A stretch of DNA of 64,000 nucleotides, taken from NCBI GenBank assembly GCA_028279655.1, contig JANQNH010000006.1, forward strand, positions 121,668-185,667. The letters are read 5' to 3'. Source of the stretch: Candidatus Nanoarchaeia archaeon. Lineage in GTDB: Archaea; Nanobdellota; Nanobdellia; Woesearchaeales; JACPBV01. Both the position numbers and the translations under genes were made by a program. Shown one piece after another: positions 1 to 15,000 of this stretch (positions are counted from its first letter, which is position 1; each line of letters begins with the position of its first letter). A model generated the notes under the pieces. The model was not told the origin of the DNA. It worked only from the letters and a program-made list of their open reading frames with translations, and ran no database searches.

Positions 1-3000
1 CTGCATCCTGAAGCTTAAACCAACCCATAAATGTAAAAGAGGTTGCCCCTTCCAGCTGTGTTATCCTGCCAAAATCTACATAGCCGTTTGTTCCATTCAA
101 AGTACATCCTTCACCATACCTTCCAAATCCCTCACCGCAGGTGTAATCCCCTGTAGGTACACCATCATTTCCATAAGGGCTTCTGTCATATAGGGTAATA
201 TCCCCTGATTGGTATGCCCCACTAAACGGCATATACAGCACAAGATCATCATCTATTGGATCATAGCTAGGTTGATTATTGAGCGAATGTGTTGTATTAG
301 CATACACCTTATCAGAAGCATTGACACTGCCAATGACATGCAGCTTCTGTCCAGGACTTGTAGTCCCAATCCCAACATTATCAGTAATTGAAGCAGGATA
401 TATATTCGTCCCTGTAATATTCCAAATAGAACCATTCGCATCAGCCGAAATACCAGTAAGCTGAGATCCATCTCCATAATAACTACCGCTAACATTAAGA
501 TTACCAGAAACATTCATGCTTCCAGCAACCTCCAACCTATGAGCAGGAGCATTAGTCCCGATACCTATGTTGCCTGAAGAATCAATTCTCATCGCCTCCG
601 CTAAAGTACCACTTCCTTCTACCTGGAATGTAAGGTCTATATCATTAGCACCCTGCCTTACAGCAGATATTACAGAATAGACTGTTCCACTAATCCCAGA
701 ACCTAGGATGATGCTCGATCCGCTATTAGTTGTTGTATTATCATTAAGAATCTTTATGCCATCTAAGTCATATGCTGAAGCAGAATAGGTAGTATTATCA
801 TTAATATTGATTGATAGTTTATTTGTAGGACTAGTAGTCCCAATACCAACATCTCCACTAAACAAAGCACTAGCCCCAGATACACTTCCATTAACATGTA
901 ATAATGCTGAGGGTATTGTTGTATTGATACCAACATTACCGCTTCCATCGATCCTAACCATCTCAGTAGCAGCCCCATTTCCAGTTGAAGTAGAAGTACC
1001 AAGAGTGATTTCTCCTCCTGTGCCCGTACCTGCACTCGTAACTGCTTTAACATAAGCTGCTACATTAGGATCAGTAGAAGCATCAGGATTATAGAAAGCG
1101 ATCTCCCCTATAGGCTCTCCCTGAGGCAATGAAGTAGAGGTATGATTGAACAATATTGTAGCTCCATTCTGTGTTATTGATAGTATCTCCTGTGGATTAT
1201 CCTCCCCTATCCCTACATTGCCAGTACTTCCTATCCTGAATCTCTCGCCACCTGCTCCCGCTCCCACTGTGGAAACGAAGAAATCAGCATCTTCGCTGCT
1301 GCCGCTTCGATCCTTGAACTGGAACCCTACCTTGCCATAATCGCCTGTTCCGGATTCAGCACCTGAAAATCCAATTGCAGCAACATTATTTGTTGTAGTG
1401 TCGCTGTTGGCAAGGGCAAGTATAACCCCATTTTCCAGATTCCCAGTAACAGTACTCGTACCTGTTTGACTTATAGGGATATGTAATAAGGTAGCAGGTG
1501 ATGTCGTCCCAATACCAACATATCCGTTCTGGAATATTGCAGCATTCCCAGACGCAGAACCATTAACATGCAAAAGAGCTTGAGGTGAAGTTGTGTTAAT
1601 ACCGAAGTTGCCTAGATAGTCTATAGTGATATATTGATATGGAGCATCCTCCTCCCCACCAAATATCCCGAATTTTCCATCTGGAATAGCGCCAATAGAC
1701 CAATCATAACCATTAGAACGTTCAAAGTTCAATCTTACATCCTCAGTTGATTCAAAAGTAACATTCCCATGCACATCAAGTTTACTATCGGGAGTCGCTG
1801 TCCCTATCCCAACATCCCCATTCTCATCAATAATGAATTTATCACCATCACTTGCATCAGTTGCTGAAAAATAGCCCTTTCCAGTAGTCCCTACAACCTC
1901 TAATCTTGTGTCTGGGCTTGAGTCGTTGATGCCTACATTACTGGATGCTAAATACAATGTATTTGCTCCATTCCCCTGTTCTATTGTAGCTATAACCTTC
2001 CCTCCCTCGTTGTCATATATTCTAAAGTTTCCATCATTAGCTGTTATGCCTTGTCCTATATGCCACCCATCAACTCCGTTTTCCTGACCAAAAAATATTC
2101 CTGCAGAGGTATCTGCTCCATTAGCTACTGCAATATGCCCTCCAACAACCTGCAGTTGATATGATGGAGTTGAATCTCCAATCCCAACTCTACCGTTGCT
2201 GTTATCCACAAAAAACTTGCTGCTTCCAGTTGCATTTACTATATTGAAGTCCTCAGCACTCGTTGACAGATTAAATAAAACATCTCCAGCAACCTCTAAA
2301 GTCTTTAGAGGATAAGCTGTCCCAATCCCAACATTCCCAGTGCTGCCTATATATGCGCCGCCACTAGCAGTTGTATCTGTAGTAAGAATAAGATTCCCAC
2401 CATTAACTTGGATAACCATGTCCCCTGCGGTGTCTCCGGTTACGAATTGATCACTAGCTCCCAAAAATCCTATAATGCCATCATTGGATTCCAGGTTTTC
2501 CATTTCTATCATTACATTATCTGTTCCGCCACCTGATTCTAATTTTAAACCTGCGGTATTAGAAGAGACATTTATATGTAACTGTCTAGAAGCAGCAGGA
2601 CTCGTCGTACCAATCCCAACACTATCTGTAATCGAAGCAGGATATATATTAGTTCCTGTCTTGTTCCATATGCTTCCATTAGCATCAGCACTTACACCAG
2701 TTAACTGAGAACCATCTCCATAATAACTACCGCTAACATTTAGATCCCCACTAACATTCATCGAACCTGCAACTTCTAGTTTATGTGCAGGAGCGGTAGT
2801 CCCGATACCGACATTGCCGCTTGTGTCCACTCTTAGACCAGTTGCTCCATCACCACCTAAATGAGTTGCTTTTACAGAGGTGGTGCCTCTATCATAGGTA
2901 ATGAAATATCCAACATCACCATCATATGCTATCTCTGCACCAACTCCGCTTGAAGGATTACGAATAGATGTACTTCTTATAGTACCAGAAGTGTCCAACT

Positions 3001-6000
3001 TAGCCCCAGGACTAATAGTCCCTATCCCAACATTTCCTCCTTCAAACACAGCAGTAACTCCTGCAACTGAACCATTGACATGCAATGGAGCAGCAGGTTT
3101 CGAAGTGTTGATACCTACATTACCTGAAGTTGAGGCAGCTGAACTAGCAGTTATTGTTATAGTAGGAAGTGGAGTACTTGAAAAACTACCAAGGAATATC
3201 CTGCCACCATAGCCTCTAAGGGCATGGTCCCCATCCACAGCCCCAGTAAAAAAGTGTCCATTGTCAGTAGCTTGACCTAATTGAAATCTTGTTCCAGTAT
3301 CATCATACATCCCTAATGTTGGAGCAGTTGTATCATTTATGAATATGTCTCCCACAACCTCCAACTTAGCTCCAGGACTAGCAGTTCCAATACCTACATT
3401 ATCAGTAATAGAAGCAGGATAAATATTAGTACCCGTAATGTTCCATATGCTTCCATTAGCATCAGCACTTATCCCAGTAATCCCAGAACCATCTCCTTTG
3501 AAAGTCCCATAATACGTACCTGTAATATTAACGTCCCCGCTTACCCCTAAAGTAGAGTTAGGAGAGATCTGTCCAATCCCAACACTTCCATTGATATCAA
3601 ATATAACATTATCAGTATCTCCTGTAACAACAAAATCCCCAGTGTTCCCTCCAGTACTTTGGTTGATGATCAAAGGATAATTTCCAAAAGTGCTATGGAC
3701 GCTTTTTCCTACTGTAAATACCCATTCACGATCAGTCCACTGCTCCAATACCAAAAGATCCTCATCCTCAGTATGTGAATCAAGAGAACCAGCAACATGC
3801 ACTTTTCCTTCAGGAGCAGAAGTCCCAATACCAACACTTCCGTTATTGGTAATCCTCATCCTCTCTGTTGGAGTAAAGGCACCGTTAGCAGTAGAAGTAA
3901 CATTATCTGCAAAGAAAACAATCCCCCCTAAACTACTCATCCCTATACCTCTAGAACCAAAGCTGCTATGAGCCATCCTCCATTTCATCTCAAGTGACCC
4001 ACCTATGTATCCTGAACTGTGATAAGCATTGGAAAACATCAAAGGATCCAGATATGTATCAGCAAAATCAAATCCTAGTCCATAGTTGTTCCCTTCATCA
4101 AGATCCAATTTGCTTTTTGGGCTTGAAGTTCCCATTCCAACATTAGCAAACTCATCAACATAAACACCTATATTTGTACCATTGCTCACATTAAGTACAT
4201 CACTACCGCTTGTACCTTTAATTTGCAATTTGGTTCCAGGAGTAGAAGTCCCTATCCCGAAATTGCCGTTATTATCTATTCTGACTCTTTCCCCAGCATT
4301 TGTTAAGAATGCTAGATAATAATTACTAGCAATCCCTCCAATAGCAATTTCCCCAGAAGCATGATTTACTCTATAGATTCCCTTTGAGGCACCATCATCT
4401 GTATTTATGAAATTAATCTGGTCTATGCTAGTTCCCCCTATGCTTAATTTTGAATCAGGACTACTAGTCCCAATCCCCAAATTACTATCATTTACGTACA
4501 ATACTCCAGAAACATTCAAACCCAAATTCCCAGCACCAGTTTTATTGATAGTCAATCTTGCCCCTGGAGTTGTACTCCCAATACCTACCCTTCCCTGATT
4601 ATCTATCCTCATCCTTTCATTATTAGTAACATTCCCATCAGGATTTGTATGAAACGTTAGTCTCCCAGGCATATCTTCATTACCTGGCGTTCCATCTACA
4701 GTTCCCCTTACAGCAGCAATTGGCTCCCAGCTGTTTCCATCACTCCCCTGAAAAGTTAGATCTCCAACCTGATCCCCATCCTTTACCACTGTATGTACAC
4801 CAACCGTCTCATTCCTACTAAGGCCCATCCTCAGAGAAGACCCCGATGTTCCATCGTTATATGAACGTATATAAACATGACTTTCACCACTACCTTCAGC
4901 AACCTCTAGTTCAGCAGTAGGACTAGTTGTCCCAATCCCAACATCCCCGCCAAACACTGCACTATCCCCGCCAACGCTTGCATTCACATGAAGTGGAACC
5001 CCAGGTATTGTAGTATTGATACCGACATTCCCTCCATCCACTATCAATCCAGGCCCACTACTATCTTGGTCTATATATAGTGCAGTAGCACCTGAAGAAT
5101 CAGCATGATCATTTCTTATCTCTACTAGATTCCTGGTATTTGTGTCAGCAGAATTTGAATAAACATACAGCCCCTTTCCTGTTGTAAGGGTATCAAGCTC
5201 CATTTGGAAAGCATTCTCTGTTGTCTGCTCACCGTCAATATAGATCACCTTCTCATCAGCATCATCAGCATCAATATAAATACCCTGGACAGCATCAGAA
5301 GTTCCAACCTGGATATGGAGTCTTTCCGTAGGACCACTGGTCCCAATCCCAACATTGTCAGTAATAGACGCAGGATATATATTAGTTCCAGTTATGTTCC
5401 ATATACTACCATTTGCATCAGCAGAAACACCAGTTAACTGAGAACCATCCCCATAATAAGACCCAGAAACATTCAGATTACCACTAACATTCATCGAACC
5501 AGCTACTTCCAAGGTATGAGCAGGAGTGTCTGTCCCTATCCCTACATTGCCTTTTTCAAGGTCCATAACCATTATATTTATTACCTTGTTCCCACCGACA
5601 TCTGTAAGGCTAAAAAACCTTCCTATACCGTTGTCAACAAGCAATCTGAGCCATTTGTCATTAGAGGCACCATTGGAATCCACCAGATCCAAGGATGCTC
5701 CCCCATTACCTTCAGCTATAAGACTTGCAGTAGCTGTTGTGCTGTTGACTTTGAGGTGTCTTTGACCTGAAGCTGCCCATGAAGCAATAGTGTTAGGATC
5801 AGTCGTCCCAACCCCTACATTGCCTGAACTGTCTATAACAAAATCATAGTTTGTTCCTCCCCTCCTGATCTGATACTGGTTATTGCCTAGCTCATCAACA
5901 TCAATTCCAGTATACCACGTACCTTGGGGAGCCTCATAAAATGTTAATGCGCCTTTATTAAGAGTGTCTGTTTCTATTTGGAGAGTGCCTGTGTCTCCAG

Positions 6001-9000
6001 TTTTATTTATATGCAATAATACTGAAGGACTAGAAGTCCCGATACCAAAATTGCCACCTGTATTGAACCAACTGTCTTCATTATCTCCGGCATACATCTG
6101 GACCTGTTGGTTTCCATCACCATCGTGCATATAGATATAGCTTGCACCAGAAGTATCTGTTCTCCAAAAGCCCCTCACAGCATCAGATTCTGTAAATGTC
6201 AATCCTTTATTCACTACACCAGCTTCGATTGAAAGTATATCTCCGGGTGACGTATCTCCAATACCAACATAACCGTTCTGGTCAACAAACAATCCTTCCT
6301 TCCCTGTTTCATTGAAGACCCTGAATGTCCCGTTTACCACCAATTTATCTGAAGGAGTTGTTGTCCCAATCCCCACATCACCATTTTCCTTAAATCTAAC
6401 TATCTCAACACTATTTCCTAAAAATACAAAGTCAGACCTGGTATCAAAAGCCAGATTATTCAAAGCATCATTAGCAGTGTCGTATGAATAAATCTTGTGT
6501 GAAAAAGTGCTGTCCGAAGGACGACTCAATCTGATGGATGGCCCATAAGTATCTGCATCTGCTGGTCCTCCTGAAGTAACCCCTCTTCCAATCAACACAG
6601 AATTATTCTCTGAACTATTAACATCTAAAGTATCCCTTGGCCCCCATGTACCGATCCCAACATCCCCTCCATCCTTAATAATCATGTCTGGCTTTGTCCT
6701 TTGGTCTGCATAGAACTCGATATCATTCCCGGTTCCATAAGCACTGATAGCTATAGTATCCCCTGAATACAGCACACCTTTCCCTGTGTAAGCAGCAACA
6801 CCATCATAAGCATTGTCATAGGCATGCATTCCGATAAGAGAATCATCACTCTTAGCCCTTATCAATGCATAAGTATCAGCCCCAGTTTGATTAGCCACTA
6901 TACTTCCATCAACAACCGATAACTTATCAGCAGGCCCTGTAGTCCCAATCCCAACATTACCAGACGAGTCTATAGTAACCTGAGTATTCGAAGCAAGAGA
7001 TGAACCGCCAGTAGCAAATTTCAATTTATCACTATCCGATTCATCAATACCTATTGCAGCTTCACCAGAACCAGTATCAAAGAATTCAACTGCAGCATCA
7101 TTGCTCATGGCATCCAACCTTAAAACAGGTGTTGTAGCATTTATATGAAGTTCCTCTTTTGGACCATTAGTCCCAATCCCAACATTACCAGAACGTTGTA
7201 TTGTGAACCTATCAGCACCCACGCCTTGATCCCTAACCGTAAGGCCATCCTCTGAAGTATCATAATAAAGATATATGTTGTTTTGTGTACCATCTGCATC
7301 TGTAAACGCAAGCCCTGGATCAGAATCAGTTGCCAATGTCATAGTACCAAGCACATGGAACTTAGTATTTGGACTCACTGTTCCGACCCCAACCATACTA
7401 TTAGTACTATCCACATAAAGAGTAGTGTCATCAAAGCTATGGTTAAAGCTCCCATATGCTTCTATCATCCCAGCATATATCTTGGTCTCATTTATATCAG
7501 TGCCATTACTCATAGAAGCACTTACTCCAGTCAACTGAGAACCATCTCCATAATAAGACCCAGAAACATTCAAATCCCCACTAACATTCATCGAACCAGC
7601 AACCTCAAGTCTATGGGCCGGAGCAGTAGCTCCAATACCTACATTGCCTGTTGTATTTTGTATAAACAGCCTGCTTGCAGTTACAGGAGAGCTTTCATAT
7701 ATTCCCAATCCTCCAGCAGCCCCGTTTCCTGGACCTATTGACCAGTTTGCTTGATAACCAGAGCGCGTATCCTGGAACCCAAGGAAACCGGTGCTTGATG
7801 AATCAGAGCTTATGACTAGTTTATAATTAACTCCACTAACTCGTGGATCTGTGGTCCCGATACCGACGTTGCCACCTGTTGCTGAAATGTAAATCCCCTG
7901 TACTGCATTGTTAGAATAAAGCACGAGTGGCTCACCAGCTGTACTAGAAATTCCTGGAGTAGACCCCCCATATACAGACAATCCGTTTGTTCCATCCGAA
8001 AAACGGGAGTAAGGAAAACTCGTAGTCCCTATAACATCTAAACCATAATTATCGGCTGTTTGATTTATAGTCAACTTAGACCCAGGACTCGTAGTCCCAA
8101 TCCCAACATTCCCGCCTTGTATTATCGCAGCAGCACCAGAAGAAGAACCATTAACATGCAAAAGAGCCTGAGCTGCTGTTGTATTGATACCGACGTTACC
8201 GCTTCCATCTATCCTCATCTTTTCTGCGGTGGTCCCTGTTTTTTGTGTAGTAAAGGCAATGGATGTATCAGAAAGTCCATCTCTCAGTGAATTGAGGTTT
8301 GTAATATTATTGACAGAATCAAAAGCTATTCTTAAGGCACCATTAGCGCTGGTATTCCCTATACGTGCAGAGCCTGCCACATGTAACATATCAGTTGGAC
8401 TCGTCGTTCCAATCCCAACATTATCAGTAAGAGCTGCTTGATATATACTAGTCCCTGTCTTATTCCATATCGAACCATTCGCATCTGCACTTACCCCAGT
8501 CAACTGAGAACCATCCCCATAATACGACCCAGATACATTCAGATTACCACTAACATTCATTGAACCAGCTACTTCTAGCTTATGGGCAGGATCAGTTGTG
8601 CCGATACCAAAGTTGAAACCAGTGTCGAAGTAACTGTGTGTTCCAGCATTCAGGCTTACAGTAACTGCCTGAGAAGCGTCTCTAAGGTCTAGTTTTCCCC
8701 CTCCAGATGAATCAGATCCTAAATCCATTAACCTATGCCCGGATGTGTCATGCAGTCCAACTATATTCTCACTCGTAGTAGAATCTCCCTTTACGATTAA
8801 TCTTAATGCTGGTGCCCCATCACCGATCCCAACATGACCAAAAGTATTATCAACAATAAACCTTGAATCACCCGTTGCATTCACTATATTGAAATCTTGT
8901 GCAGCAGTGGATAGGTTATGATATTCATCACCAACAACCTCTAAGGTCTTCTGAGGATTAGTCGTTCCGATCCCAACATTACCTCCTCTCAAGATAGTGA

Positions 9001-12000
9001 CCTTGTCAGTCCCTGCAGTATTGAACCTTATCTTGCCATCGTGAGTCCCCCCTGCATCCTTATCTCCTGCTTGAAGTAATAATGTCCCACCATAATCAGG
9101 AAACTCATTTCCATACATTCCAACTGATGCTCCTCTGGATTCACTTACTGCACCTCCACCACCAATCCTCACGTAACTACTATCTGAGCCATCAGATGTG
9201 CTTTGCGTAATATCCCTTGCTCCTCCATGGAACATCATATTGCCGCTGATACCTAATGTTGCTCCAGGACTCGTAGTCCCTATACCAACCCTATTATTAG
9301 TCGAATCAACATATACAGTACTACTATCAAAGCTATGGTTAAAGCTACCATACGCCTCTATCATCCCAGCATATATCTTAGTCTCATTTATATCAGTGCC
9401 ATTACTCATAGAAGCACTTACTCCAGTCAACCCAGAACCATCTCCATAGTAAGTTCCTGTAATATTAACATCCCCTGATACACTCAAAGAAGAGTTAGGG
9501 GACATCTGTCCGATCCCAAAGTTACCTCCTTTTATGTAACTATTTCCATCAGTACTAAATACATTTGTAAGCGCAGCAGCAGCATTATACATGTACATTG
9601 AAGTATCACCATCAGACTCAAGCTCTACACTAAACTTGGTTTGGCTGTCTGTAGAACTTATGATGTTAAATGGAAGCGTCCCATCTGCACTGGCAACCTG
9701 TAGCTTTGTTGAAGGACTATCCGTCCCAATCCCAACATTACTATCATTAACATACAATACTCCGGAAACATTCAATCCCATATTCCCAGCACCAGCTTGC
9801 TTAATAGTCAAAAGAGAATCAGGTGTAGCAGTCCCGATTCCGACGTTGCCAGTTCCATTCTCAATAACCATATGCTTATTAGTACCTTGAGCAAATGTTA
9901 AAGTTGGTCTTTCATTACTCCTATCAGCCATTATCTCCCATTGATAATTAACGCCATTTTTATCACCAGTTAAAACAAGGCTTGCTTCTGAGTTTGTAGC
10001 AGTTGATGCTATCTCTATGAACTTATCTGCAGAGTTTGGTGAACTAGGACTTTGCTCTCCAAAACCCATCTGTCCATTCTCATCAATCAATAATATATCA
10101 GCATCATTTGAATCTGATATAGAAAAATAGCCAGTGCCAGTTGTTCCTACAACCCCCAATCTTGTATCTGGAGAAGTGTCATTGATACCAACATTCCCTG
10201 CACTCTCTATAAACAAAGCATCAACAGGAGTCCCTGCAGCCTTTGTTCTTATCCTTATATCACCAGCAGCATTATTATACAGGTTGTCCAGGTAGGTTTC
10301 ACCTACTTCATCATCATACATTATTCTAAAGCCTGCAACACCGCCGCTGTTATCAAGTATATTAAAGGATGTATTGCCGTTGCTAGCACCCATTAAGGTT
10401 ATGTTCTGTCCGCTCACATCCAACTTTGATGTAGGGCTGCTCGTCCCAACACCCATATCACCTGAACTGGTGATTCTCATCAGTTCTCCATCAACACCTC
10501 CAAAAACATACCCTGGATAGGTTGGCTCATCACCATAGAAATATAATAGTCCATCAGTAACATTCCTACCTATATTATAACCTTCCTGGTTAGAAGGATT
10601 TGATAATCTCAAGACATGGTTATTCCCAGAAACATTCAAAAGTCCGCTGATATTCACATTACCTTTTACTTCAAATGTAGCTGAAGGCGAGGTAGTCCCT
10701 ATACCTACGTTCCCTCCATTCAGGATGACCATATCATAACTAGTAGAGGGAGAACTAACACCGGCAGCAAATCCGATCTCATCAAATGCTGAGATAGAGA
10801 GATAATTGCCTGTCTGCCTTGTAAGGCTGAACATATTGGATGACGATGAGCTCCATGCAACAAGCCCGTCATTACTGTCATCAACACTGGATATCCTTAT
10901 CGTTTCATTGACATCCAGCTCTTCCTGAGGACTAACCATACCTATACCAACCCTGTCATTAGTAGCATCAACAAACAAGACATTAGTGTCAAAAGAGGAA
11001 TTCCCAGTTCCGACAGCAAGCGAAGTAGGAGAGAACGTCCCTACAGTTAAAGTTCCAGAAACATTCCAATCACCACTAACATTACCCGAGCCCGCTAGTT
11101 CAAGTTTGTGAGTAGGCGTTGTAGTCCCTATCCCTACATTCCCTGAACTATCTATGGTCATCTGTGGACTTCCACTTGTCTCGAAGTTAAGCTTATCATC
11201 TCCACCATCAACGCTAATCTGGGCTTCAAGGATCCCTCCTTGCCGGAATTGCAGACGAGCATCATTATTATCCCCTCCTAAAGCATCCAAAACCAAATCA
11301 GCGTCATCACCTGTTGATTGTATGAACAAGGTAGTATCAGAGACTGATGTAAGGTTTACTTGACTACCCACGATATGCAGATTACTTGTAGGGCTGGTCG
11401 TCCCAATCCCGACGTTGCCGCCATCAAAATAAGTGTCGCCATTGGCCCTTAAATCAATAGTGACAACACCATCATGCTTCATCTGAAGCATTGCTTCACC
11501 AGGAGCACCTTCATTTCCTAGTGTAATCAACTGATAAGTGCTATCATTGATTGAAAGAGTATCTCCTGTATTTGCTCCGGCAATTTTTGCCTTTCCGTCA
11601 ACCTGTAATGTCTCACTTGGACTCGTAGTCCCTATACCAACATTTCCCCCTGTTATCCCCATATCGCTTCCACTAATCTCCATATTTCCAGTAGATGTTA
11701 TCTTAAAATAATCGCTAGCACCTGCTTGGTTGAATAATAGCCCTCCAGTATCAGTGAACATCCAATAGTTTCCATCACCCATGTTCACTCTAAATGACTC
11801 TGAACCAGCATTCCAGTTTTCAAAACGCATAGACCCTGTGTTGTAAGGAGTCCACAAATTCTTCATATAGATGTAACCACCTATAGAACTTATATTTATA
11901 CTTCCATTGACATCAAGTTTCTGAGAAGGACTCACCGTACCGACCCCAACATTGCCAGAGGCATCTATTACCATCCTTTGTACTGTAGAAAGGCCTGTAG

Positions 12001-15000
12001 AATCAGCGATAGTAAAAGAGTTGCTGTTGCTCTGGTCCATTCCTATTACCCACTCATCTTCTGTGTTTTTAAAGCTTAATTCTGCATCATTCGCTCCATC
12101 CCTCTCTATTCTGACCCTTGTAGTAGCTGTAGTCTTTACATGAAGGGGTGAATCAGGACTGCTGGTTCCTATACCAACAAAATCAGTTATCGAAGCAGGA
12201 TATATATTCGTACCAGTTATATTCCATATAGAACCATTTGCATCAGCCGAAATCCCAGTCAACTGAGATCCATCCCCATAATAACTACCGCTAACATTCA
12301 GGTTCCCACTAACATTCATACTACCAGCAACCTCCAGCTTATGTGCAGGATCAGCAGTCCCTATCCCTACGTTTCCTGAAGAGGCTATAACAATTTTCCT
12401 CCCTGAATTTACCCAAAATTCCATGGGATATGCTCCAGTTGCATAAAGTACGCTTGCATTTGGAGAACCACCGAAGCTAGCGGAGGCACTGCTATCACGT
12501 CCAACGTAAAAATTACCTGCTTCATTTTCCATATCTATATATACTGATCCAGGGGTACTGGTTGTATTTAGCCTAACGATAGTCCCTGCACTTGAAATAT
12601 CCAATGTTCTACCAGGATTCGTCGTCCCGATGCCCATGTTCCCAGATGTTGAGATCCTTACAACTTCACTATCATCAGCTCCTAATGCTAGATTGCTTCC
12701 TACTGTAGTAAATATTCTTGCACCATTGTCAGTGCCGTCTATATCTCCCATCTCAAGAGTATAGGTTGATCCATCAGAGAGAGACAATGCGTTCTCCTGG
12801 TTTGATGCAACAACAGTTAATCTTGTCCCAGGACTCGCAGTCCCTATCCCAACAGCAGAATCATTAACATACAATACACCAGAAACATTCAACCCCATAA
12901 TGCCTGCACCAGACTCCTTAACAGTCAAAACAGAATCAGGAGCCGCAGTACCGATGCCGATGTTTCCAGCATTATCAATAACTAAATGATTAACAATGCT
13001 ATTGCTATTAAAAATCTTTAATGCATCATCACTTTGGTCAAAGGTCATTGCCGCATAGTTTGCTGTACCATCAACATCTAGTGCCATCCAATAGCCAGCG
13101 TCTCTAGTGGATGCATCATTTGTGGAGACCAATATTGTACCATCATTACTTCCACCACTAACTCCAAGTTGTTCACCAGCATAGAAACTTGTCGTCCCAA
13201 TCCCAACATTATCCGTAAGAGCAGCTTGATATATGTTAGTCCCTGTCCTGTTCCATATACTTCCATTTGCATCAGCAGTAACTCCTGTAAGCCCACTACC
13301 ATCTCCGGTTATTATACCAGAAACATTCAAATCATTAGTAATATTAACTGAACCATTTACAACTAGCCTATGCTGCGGCGAAGTTACTCCAATCCCAAGA
13401 TTACCGCCAGTTAGCCTCATATCCTCTCCTACAGCTGCACCTGATCCTCCCCAGAATGAGATCGCATCATTAGTTGAATAAAGCCCTAACCCAACATTAT
13501 TATGGGGGAACATCCCATATGCAAGTCCTGTTGGTGGAGAACTTGCCCCAGCACCATCCAGAGTTATATATCCATGTCCACCTGAAATAGTTATATTCCC
13601 AGCTACCTCTAATGTATTTCCCGGAGTAACGGTCCCAATCCCAACACTCCCATCATTCTTGATGATAAACCTATCTCCATCTCCGTCAGCAGTTGAAGAA
13701 GCCATGAACAGATCCCCAGAACTGATATTTATAACCTCCAACGCAGCATCAGGAGAAGCCTCATTGCCTATCGCTACACTCCCATCACTATCGATGGTCA
13801 TCCTAGCAACCTTAGTCAAGCTCCCAGAAGGAGTTGTCATGAAAGTAAACCTACCAGGAGTCGAAGTCCCACTATGCTGTTCATCAGCCGTAACCCTAAT
13901 CTCAGCAGCGCTTTCCCAGCTGTCACCATCATAAACCAAAGAATTAATCGTGCTCAAAACATCTCCACTTTGTGAACTTGAAGGATTAGTAAAGTTCCCT
14001 CTTGCTTTTCCTAACTGCAAAACACCAGAAGCACTTGAATGGTTCCTATAAGTTATAATAGCAATCTCGGCAGAAGCACCTTCCTCTCTTACCTCAAGCT
14101 CATAACTGGGAGAAGGCTGATTTATACCAACCTCTCCACTATTTCCCTTGACAAACAAAGTATTTGAAACATTCATAGAGGTTGCTGAATTATCCTGTAT
14201 CTGAAGCTTATAAGATGGAGTAGTTGTATTTATACCTACATTGCCGTCAGTTGGTTGCAATACCAATGTTCCTGTTGCTGTATTACCATCCCAATTCTGC
14301 AATGCACTATAATCCCCTGCTGTATTATAATAAATACGTAACATATTTTGGCCGTTTGTTTCTCCAAGCTCAATATGGGGATTTGAGCTATCTGACCTTA
14401 TCTGTAATGCATTATTATTACTACTATGCCCGTATATTTGAATCCCTGGTTGATCTGTATCTGTAGTATTGACTACTAATCTTGCCTCAGGACTAGAAGT
14501 CCCAATCCCAACATTATCAGTAATCGAAGCAGGATAGATATTCGTACCAGTTATGTTCCATATAGAACCATTAGCATCTGCACTAATACCAGTAATCCCA
14601 GAACCATCACCATTAAACGTCCCATAATATGTTCCAGTAATATTGACATCCCCAGAAACACCTAAGCTGACATTAGGGATTATCTGTCCTATACCAACAT
14701 TGCCTGTTGTAGCATTCACAACCAGATTACTGTTATTTATTATAAAATCTCCATCAGCATGAACATTCACCATATCTCTCCCATCACCATCCTCTACGAT
14801 AAAGATATCTGCTGATTGAGAAGCTACTGCATTTCCTTTTACAGCAACCGAAGTTGTAGAACCAGATGGTAAGATTGCTATCCCGCCCCCTACATGGATC
14901 CCAGTGCTGGCAAAGGTTAAATAATCAGTGCCTATCCTTTTTATGTCATATGAATCTGTAAAGCTGATGTCCCCTGCAACAGTCAAACTGACAGTCGGAC